From positions 62,001 to 126,000 of the forward strand of contig NZ_LHVK01000015.1 in NCBI RefSeq assembly GCF_001269905.1: 64,000 nt of DNA. Direction: 5' to 3'. The notes beneath the pieces were generated by a model, which was not told the DNA's origin, did not search any database, and worked only from the letters and a program-made list of their open reading frames with translations. The translations under genes and the position numbers were made by a program. Origin of the DNA: Pseudomonas corrugata. GTDB taxonomy: Bacteria > Pseudomonadota > Gammaproteobacteria > Pseudomonadales > Pseudomonadaceae. This document shows, piece after piece, positions 59,240-64,000 of this stretch; within the stretch, counting starts at the first letter, position 1; each line of letters opens with the position of its first letter.

Positions 59240-59974
59240 ATGTCCGAGCCAGTCAAACTGCGCGCCCACAGCCAGGCCCATTGCAAGGATTGCAGCCTGG
59301 CCCCTCTCTGTCTGCCATTGTCGCTGAATCTGGAGGACATGGACGCACTGGATGAGATCGTCAAACGGGGCCGACCGTTGAAAAAAGGTGAGTTCCTGTT
59401 TCGCCAGGGTGACACCTTCGACTCCGTCTATGCCGTGCGCTCGGGCGCGTTGAAAACCTTCAACCTGAGCGACAGCGGCGAAGAGCAGCTCACCGGTTTT
59501 CACCTGCCCAGCGAGCTGGTGGGACTGTCCGGCATGGACACCGAAAGCCATCCGGTCTCGGCCCAGGCACTGGAAACCACGTCGGTGTGCGAGATCCCCT
59601 TCGACCGCCTCGATGAACTCGCGCTGCAACTACCGCAGTTGCGCCGCCAGTTGATGCGGGTGATGAGCCGGGAGATCCGCGACGATCAGCAGATGATGCT
59701 GCTGCTCTCGAAAAAAACCGCCGACGAGCGCATTGCGACCTTCCTGATCAACCTTTCCGCTCGCTTCCGTGCCCGTGGATTCTCGGCCAATCAGTTCCGC
59801 CTGAGCATGTCGCGCAATGAAATCGGCAACTACCTGGGCCTGGCCGTGGAGACCGTATCCAGAGTGTTCACCCGTTTCCAGCAGAATGAGTTGATTGCCG
59901 CCGAAGGCAAGGAGATCCACATTCTCGATCCGATCCAGCTCTGCGCCCTGGCCGGCGGCTCGATCGAAGGCTGA
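59240..59974 (+). CDS. anr: Anaerobic regulator Anr (FNR family)
   Basis: Anr senses oxygen with a 4Fe-4S cluster and controls microaerobic genes, among them hemN and the cbb3 operons. The 244-aa protein has cluster Cys at 15, 18, 24 and 117, a cyclic-nucleotide-binding-like domain, a dimer helix near 130-160 and the helix-turn-helix with MSRNEIGNYLGLAVETVSRV near 200-219, where the E-x2-SR pattern recognises TTGAT. AAGG 8 nt before ATG 59240 serves as ribosome binding site. No Anr box is seen in its 93-bp upstream gap. Confidence 0.97.
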   Translation: MSEPVKLRAHSQAHCKDCSLAPLCLPLSLNLEDMDALDEIVKRGRPLKKGEFLFRQGDTFDSVYAVRSGALKTFNLSDSGEEQLTGFHLPSELVGLSGMDTESHPVSAQALETTSVCEIPFDRLDELALQLPQLRRQLMRVMSREIRDDQQMMLLLSKKTADERIATFLINLSARFRARGFSANQFRLSMSRNEIGNYLGLAVETVSRVFTRFQQNELIAAEGKEIHILDPIQLCALAGGSIEG

Positions 59975-60049
59975 TGAACGGGCGCGGCTGAGGGATTTCC
60001 CTGGCCGCGCTATACTGCCGCGTTTGCAGCCTGCCAGGACACTTCGACG

Positions 60050-60598
60050 ATGGTCTTCGACTCCTTCGACATCAAATCCCTGATCCGCCCCGTAATCGAC
60101 TTCCCCAAACCCGGCGTGATCTTCCGCGACATTACCCCACTGTTCCAGTCTCCCACGGCCCTGCGGCTGGTGATGGACAGCTTCGTCCACCGCTATGTCG
60201 AGGCCGAGTTCACCCACATCGGCGCGATGGATGCCCGGGGGTTCCTGATCGGTTCGATCCTCGCCTACCAGCTGAACAAGCCTCTGGTGCTGTTCCGCAA
60301 GCAAGGCAAGCTGCCGGCCGATGTGCTGGCCGAGGGTTACCAGACCGAATATGGCGAAGCCTTCCTGGAAGTGCATGCCGACAGCCTGTGCGAGGGAGAT
60401 TCAGTGGTGATGTTCGATGACCTGATCGCCACCGGCGGTACGCTGATCGCCGCAGCCAACCTGATCCGCCGCATGGGCGCCAAGGTCCACGAAGCGGCGG
60501 CGATCATCGACTTGCCGGAATTGCTGGGCTCCCAGCGACTGACCGACATGGGGATTCCAACGTTCTGCCTGACGCAGTTCTCCCTGAGCGAACGATAA
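60050..60598 (+). CDS. apt: Adenine phosphoribosyltransferase
   Basis: Apt salvages adenine to AMP using PRPP. The 182-aa protein has the PRPP-binding motif VVMFDDLIATGGT near residues 119-131, GVIFRDITPLFQSP at the N terminus and RKQGKLPA, the substrate loop. A TATACT -10 lies at 60011-60016. The gene follows anr, as in PAO1 (PA1544-PA1543). Confidence 0.97.
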   Translation: MVFDSFDIKSLIRPVIDFPKPGVIFRDITPLFQSPTALRLVMDSFVHRYVEAEFTHIGAMDARGFLIGSILAYQLNKPLVLFRKQGKLPADVLAEGYQTEYGEAFLEVHADSLCEGDSVVMFDDLIATGGTLIAAANLIRRMGAKVHEAAAIIDLPELLGSQRLTDMGIPTFCLTQFSLSER

Positions 60599-60619
60599 CC
60601 GCCCGACCATCATCGGTTC

Positions 60620-60709
60620 GGTGGGAGCGGGCTTGCTCGCGAAAACGGTGTATCAGTCACATTATCGCCAACTGACTTACCGCCATCGCGAGCAGGCTCG
60701 CTCCCACAG
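60620..60709. repeat. REP pair
   Basis: GTGGGAGCGGGCTTGCTCGC and its inverted partner follow apt. A second pair lies 44 bp on. Confidence 0.88.
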
Positions 60710-60752
60710 GGGTTGTGTGCGGCCGCAGAATACTAAAGCTACCCCCGACCAA

Positions 60753-60843
60753 TGTGGGAGCGAGCCTGCTCGCGATAGCGGAGTGACAGCCACATGATTT
60801 ATTGACTGGCACACCGCTTTCGCGAGCAAGCCCGCTCCCACAG
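60753..60843. repeat. Second REP pair
   Basis: GTGGGAGCGAGCCTGCTCGC is paired with CGCGAGCAAGCCCGCTCCCA; the two arms belong to different REP variants. It ends 17 bp before the recR stop. Confidence 0.88.
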
Positions 60844-60859
60844 AGGGGTCATACGGTGG

Positions 60860-61462
60860 TTACAGCGTAATCGGCTTGCGCCCGGCAAACGAGTGCGCCA
60901 GCGTTCCGCCATCGACCAACTCCAGCTCGCCCCCCAACGGCACGCCGTGGGCGATGCGGGAGGCAACCAGGCCTTTGTTGCTCAGCAGTTGGGCGATGTA
61001 GTGGGCGGTGGCTTCGCCTTCCACCGTCGGGTTGGTGGCAAGGATGACTTCAGTAAAAGTCCCCGCCTCTTCGATCCGTCCCATCAACTCGGGGATGCCA
61101 ATGGCCTCTGGCCCCAAGCCATCGAGGGGCGAGAGATGTCCCTTGAGCACGAAATACCGGCCACGGAAACCGGTCTGCTCCACCGCATACACATCCATGG
61201 GCCCTTCCACGACGCACAGCAGTGTGTCGTCCCGACGCGAATCGGCACATTGCGGGCACAGGTCGTCTTCGGTCAGGGTGCGGCATAAACGGCAATGCCC
61301 AACCCCTTCCATGGCCTGGCTCAGGGCCTGGGCCAGGCGCGAACCGCCGCTGCGATCACGCTCAAGCAATTGCAATGCCATGCGCTGGGCAGTTTTCTGG
61401 CCCACACCCGGCAAGGTTCGCAGGGCATCGATCAGTTGGCGAATCAAAGGGCTGAAGCTCAT
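60860..61462 (-). CDS. recR: Recombination protein RecR
   Basis: RecR loads RecA at gaps together with RecFO. The 200-aa protein has the helix-hairpin-helix TLPGVGQKTAQRMAL near residues 17-31, the zinc finger CRLCRTLTEDDLCPQC near 58-73 and Toprim domain VVEGPMDVYAV near 85. ATG 61462 (MSFSPLIRQLIDALR) is the family start; the frame from 61480 adds six residues and neither has a strong ribosome binding site. In PAO1 recR is next to ybaB and dnaX; here one gene lies between. Confidence 0.95.
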   Translation of the reverse strand: MSFSPLIRQLIDALRTLPGVGQKTAQRMALQLLERDRSGGSRLAQALSQAMEGVGHCRLCRTLTEDDLCPQCADSRRDDTLLCVVEGPMDVYAVEQTGFRGRYFVLKGHLSPLDGLGPEAIGIPELMGRIEEAGTFTEVILATNPTVEGEATAHYIAQLLSNKGLVASRIAHGVPLGGELELVDGGTLAHSFAGRKPITL

Positions 61463-61528
61463 CGAGGAAATGTCCGACATGACAACGAGACGCGGTTTAT
61501 ACCCGCGCCTCTGAGCAGCGTCAAATAC

Positions 61529-62563
61529 TCAATCCTGTGCCACCCGCACCACCAGCTTGCCAAAGTTGCGCCCCTCCAGCAGCCCGATGAATGCCTGTGG
61601 CGCATTCTCCAGACCATCGACCACGTCTTCACGGAACTTGACCCGACCATCCCGCACCCATGGCGCCATGGCGCTGATGAATTCCGGCTGACGGTCACCG
61701 TAGTCGTCAAACACGATAAAGCCCTGCATGCGCACCCGTTTGGTCAGCAAGGTCCGCTGCAATTGCGGCAAGCGATCCGGCCCGCTCGGAGCATGTTGAT
61801 CGTTGTAGGACGCGATCAAGCCACAGAGCGGGACGCGGGCCTTGGCGTTGAGCAGCGGTACCACCGCGTCGAAGACTTTGCCGCCAACGTTTTCGTAATA
61901 GATGTCGATGCCTTTGTCGCATGCCCTGGCCAGCTCTTCGGCAAAGTGCTCACTCTTGTGATCGATGCAGGCGTCGAATCCCAACTCATCGACCACGTAC
62001 TGGCATTTCTCGCTGCCGCCAGCTATCCCGACGACCCGCAGGCCCTTGATTTTCGCCACCTGGCCAACCACGGAACCCACGGCACCCGAGGCGGCGGCCA
62101 CCACCAGGGTTTCCCCGGCCTTGGGTTGACCGATGTCCATCAATCCCATGTAGGCGGTCATGCCCGGCATGCCCAACACCCCCAAGGCCATCGACGGGCT
62201 GGGCAACCCGGATGGAATGGGTATGACGTTGCGACCATCGCTGATGCTGTGGCTCTGCCACCCCGTGGCCCCCACTACCAGGTCGCCCTCGTGAAATTTC
62301 GGGTGCTTCGAGCGCACTACGCGGCTGACAGCTCCGCCGGTCATCACTTCGTCGATTTCCACCGGCGCTGCGTAGGAAGGCGCGTCGCTCATCCGCCCAC
62401 GCATGTAGGGATCCAGGGACAGGAACAATGTCTTGAGCAGCACCTGCCCGTCCGCCAGCTCTGGCAGAGTCACCTGTTCAATGCGGAAGTTCTCCGTGGT
62501 GGGAGCGCCCTTGGGACGGGAAGCGAGGACGATGCGCTGGTTGGAGGTCGATGCTTGTGACAT
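61529..62563 (-). CDS. NADPH-dependent reductase, CurA type
   Basis: This 344-aa medium-chain dehydrogenase/reductase (MSQASTSNQRIVLASRPKGA...) has the NADP motif AAASGAVGSVVGQVAK near residues 152-167, YYENVGGKVFDAVVPLL near 240 and lacks the zinc ligands. It belongs to the CurA/YncB (leukotriene B4 12-hydroxydehydrogenase-like) group that reduces alpha,beta-unsaturated carbonyls. It lies between recR and ybaB, a place where PAO1 has no such gene by memory. GGAG 9 nt upstream supports ATG 62563. Confidence 0.88.
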   Translation of the reverse strand: MSQASTSNQRIVLASRPKGAPTTENFRIEQVTLPELADGQVLLKTLFLSLDPYMRGRMSDAPSYAAPVEIDEVMTGGAVSRVVRSKHPKFHEGDLVVGATGWQSHSISDGRNVIPIPSGLPSPSMALGVLGMPGMTAYMGLMDIGQPKAGETLVVAAASGAVGSVVGQVAKIKGLRVVGIAGGSEKCQYVVDELGFDACIDHKSEHFAEELARACDKGIDIYYENVGGKVFDAVVPLLNAKARVPLCGLIASYNDQHAPSGPDRLPQLQRTLLTKRVRMQGFIVFDDYGDRQPEFISAMAPWVRDGRVKFREDVVDGLENAPQAFIGLLEGRNFGKLVVRVAQD

Positions 62564-62642
62564 GGAAACGTCTCCTTGATCGTTGAATGGGCACGTATAG
62601 GGAGCAGACCATTGCCTGGGGGGTGGCGTTCGATGTTTATCG

Positions 62643-62728
62643 CTGTGGGAGCAAGGCTTGCCCGCGATGGATTCAACGCGGTCTTTCAGGGGCCCCGGCG
62701 CTTATCGCGAGCAAGCTTTGCTCCCACA
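62643..62728. repeat. REP pair
   Basis: CTGTGGGAGCAAGGCTTGCC and its inverted partner, the same variant as at 30344, lie between the reductase gene and ybaB. Confidence 0.88.
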
Positions 62729-62761
62729 AGGGTTCCGGCCATCACAGCCATGCACCAGACA

Positions 62762-62790
62762 CAAAAATGCCAGGCGCGATGCCTGGCATT
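62762..62790 (-). terminator. Rho-independent terminator of dnaX-ybaB
   Basis: On the minus strand AATGCCAGGC pairs with GCCTGGCATT around a 5-nt loop and runs into a T-run, about 32 bp after the ybaB stop. Confidence 0.9.
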
Positions 62791-62821
62791 GGGTGTAGCC
62801 CATCCCGACCGGGATGGCGAA

Positions 62822-63160
62822 TCAGAACGGCAGTTTCATGCCCGGCGGCAGTTGCATGCCGGCGGTCATGCCGGACATCTTGTCCTGGCTGTTGGCTTCG
62901 ATCTTGCGCACGGCGTCGTTGACGGCGGCGGCGAACAGGGCTTCGAGCATTTCCTTGTCATCTTCGCTCAGGCCTTCGACCACGCTCGGGTCAATGCTGA
63001 CGCGCTTGATGTCGTGGCGACCGGTCATGACCACGGTCACCATGTCGCCGCCGGACTTGCCGGTGACTTCGGCGTTGGCCAGCTCTTCCTGCATCTTGGC
63101 CATTTTTTCCTGCATCTGCTGCGCCTGCTTCATCAGGCCGGCCATGCCACCTTTCATCAT
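62822..63160 (-). CDS. ybaB: YbaB/EbfC nucleoid-associated protein
   Basis: YbaB is a small dimeric DNA-binding protein found beside dnaX and recR in most bacteria. The 112-aa product starts MMKGGMAGLMKQAQQMQEKM and has the central DPSVVEGLSEDDKEMLEAL and a Met-rich C terminus. ATG 63160 has GAGGTG 6 nt upstream; a GTG three codons earlier is an alternative. It lies 64 bp after dnaX in a probable operon. Confidence 0.95.
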   Translation of the reverse strand: MMKGGMAGLMKQAQQMQEKMAKMQEELANAEVTGKSGGDMVTVVMTGRHDIKRVSIDPSVVEGLSEDDKEMLEALFAAAVNDAVRKIEANSQDKMSGMTAGMQLPPGMKLPF

Positions 63161-63224
63161 GGGAATCACCTCGAAAGTACTTGGATAAACACCGCGCCCG
63201 GCCCTTTCGGCCCGGCGCCTTCAA

Positions 63225-64000
63225 TTATGAGCCCTGGGTGACCGGGGCTTCGACAGGTTCGATAGTATCGTGACGGACCACCGCGCCGAACTGTTGCATC
63301 ATCTGCTGGATGAACGGATCGCTGTGGATCGATTCCTCGGCCTCGCGCTGTCTGTCGGCACGACGCCGGGACGCGGCCTGGGCCGGGGTTTCCTGCTCAG
63401 GCTTGATCAGCTCGATGCTCAGCGTCAAGGTGCGCTGGTGATACTGGTTCAGTGCATCGTTGAGACGCCGCTGCTGGGTCGCGTTGAACAGGGCGCTGTG
63501 GGCCGGGTCCAGGTGCAGCAACCAGTGGTCGCCTTCCACCGCGATCAGCGTGCAGTTGGCGGCGATGCTACCGGTCATGCCGGTGATCGGCAATTTCGGG
63601 AACAGTTCCAGCCATTGCAGGGCCAGTCCGGTAGCCGGCATCGCCGCGGGCTCCGGCTCCGGCTCAGGTGCCGGCTCGGCGGCGTGCTCACTGGCCAGAT
63701 CGTCCAGGTAGCTATAGGCCGAGTCCATGTCAGGCTCGATGTAATCCTCATCCAGCGGAGGCTCGTCGTCCAGGTCCACGCCCGGCGTGGCCATATCAAC
63801 ATCGGCGACAGTCGGCTCGGGCATCGGTGCGGCGACCCACTCGGGCGCCTCCGGCACCACGCTGTCGGGCGTCGGCAGGGGCATCGGCGGCAGATCGGGC
63901 TGCTCGGCAACGGTTTCCAGTACAGGCTCGACGACAGGCTGCTGGACGATCTCGGGCTCGACCGGATCATTCCAGGGCAGATCGATAACGACTTCGGCGA
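63225..64000 (-). CDS. dnaX: DNA polymerase III tau/gamma subunit, C-terminal part
   Basis: The frame is open from the stop at 63225 to the window edge, so this is the 3' part of a gene that begins outside. It has an acidic Pro-rich linker (PEPEPEPAAMPATG) and the tau C-terminal domain (LALQWLELFPKLPITGMTGS, then DHWLLHLDPAHSALFNATQQ) that binds polymerase alpha and DnaB. The ATPase domain and any programmed frameshift site lie outside. The assignment rests on the tau tail and on the ybaB-recR neighbours. Confidence 0.9.
   Translation of the reverse strand, partial: AEVVIDLPWNDPVEPEIVQQPVVEPVLETVAEQPDLPPMPLPTPDSVVPEAPEWVAAPMPEPTVADVDMATPGVDLDDEPPLDEDYIEPDMDSAYSYLDDLASEHAAEPAPEPEPEPAAMPATGLALQWLELFPKLPITGMTGSIAANCTLIAVEGDHWLLHLDPAHSALFNATQQRRLNDALNQYHQRTLTLSIELIKPEQETPAQAASRRRADRQREAEESIHSDPFIQQMMQQFGAVVRHDTIEPVEAPVTQGS

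Overview
The window comes from a Pseudomonas of the P. fluorescens complex. The evidence is high-GC coding sequence with strong third-position bias, gene order matching two separate blocks recalled from P. aeruginosa PAO1 (mfd-psrA-lexA-topA-fadBA-slt; tusA-rlmM-acnA-aer-cco-hemN-anr-apt-recR-ybaB-dnaX), and many REP pairs built on GTGGGAGCGAGC-type heads, which are typical of this group. No rRNA, tRNA or CRISPR array was seen. Function calls rest on motifs and remembered family knowledge; no database search was possible.

Layout, 1-24.6 kb: mfd, a CsiV-like envelope protein and a SWIM/SNF2 helicase run on the + strand and end in a 133-bp tandem REP array. MTI phosphorylase, nagZ and the fatty-acid regulator psrA follow on the - strand, then the SOS pair lexA-sulA, two small conserved genes, topA and a DUF1653 gene. 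Next come fadBA (beta-oxidation), a probable stand-alone small RNA, a YajC-like membrane protein, a universal stress protein, an ABC-F ATPase (uup) and the lytic transglycosylase slt. psrA and fadBA carry the same 27-bp double operator.

24.6-38 kb: an MsbA-like ABC exporter, a 59-aa protein preceded by a possible regulatory leader ORF, pdxB, a MATE exporter, tusA, rlmM, acnA, a CPBP membrane protease, the aerotaxis receptor aer and an alpha/beta hydrolase.

38-64 kb is a microaerobic respiration locus. Two tandem cbb3 oxidase operons (ccoN2O2Q2P2, ccoN1O1Q1P1), the assembly genes ccoGHIS with a TauE/SafE-like membrane protein, oxygen-independent hemN and the oxygen sensor anr lie together. 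Perfect Anr boxes precede ccoN2 and hemN, and weaker matching palindromes precede ccoN1 and ccoG. About 6.7 kb of accessory DNA (45.06-51.75 kb) splits ccoP1 from ccoG. It holds a Phd/PIN toxin-antitoxin pair, a PAAR-RHS polymorphic toxin with an AT-richer toxin tip, its probable immunity gene, and a DUF6124-type small protein with a strongly structured leader. The window ends in apt, recR, a CurA-like reductase, ybaB and the 3' part of dnaX.

Most intergenic gaps hold REP pairs. The best candidates for undescribed biology are the RHS tip/immunity pair, the structured RNA at 19.2-19.36 kb, the leader ORF/hairpin at 26.7 kb, and the multi-hairpin leader at 51.1-51.33 kb.
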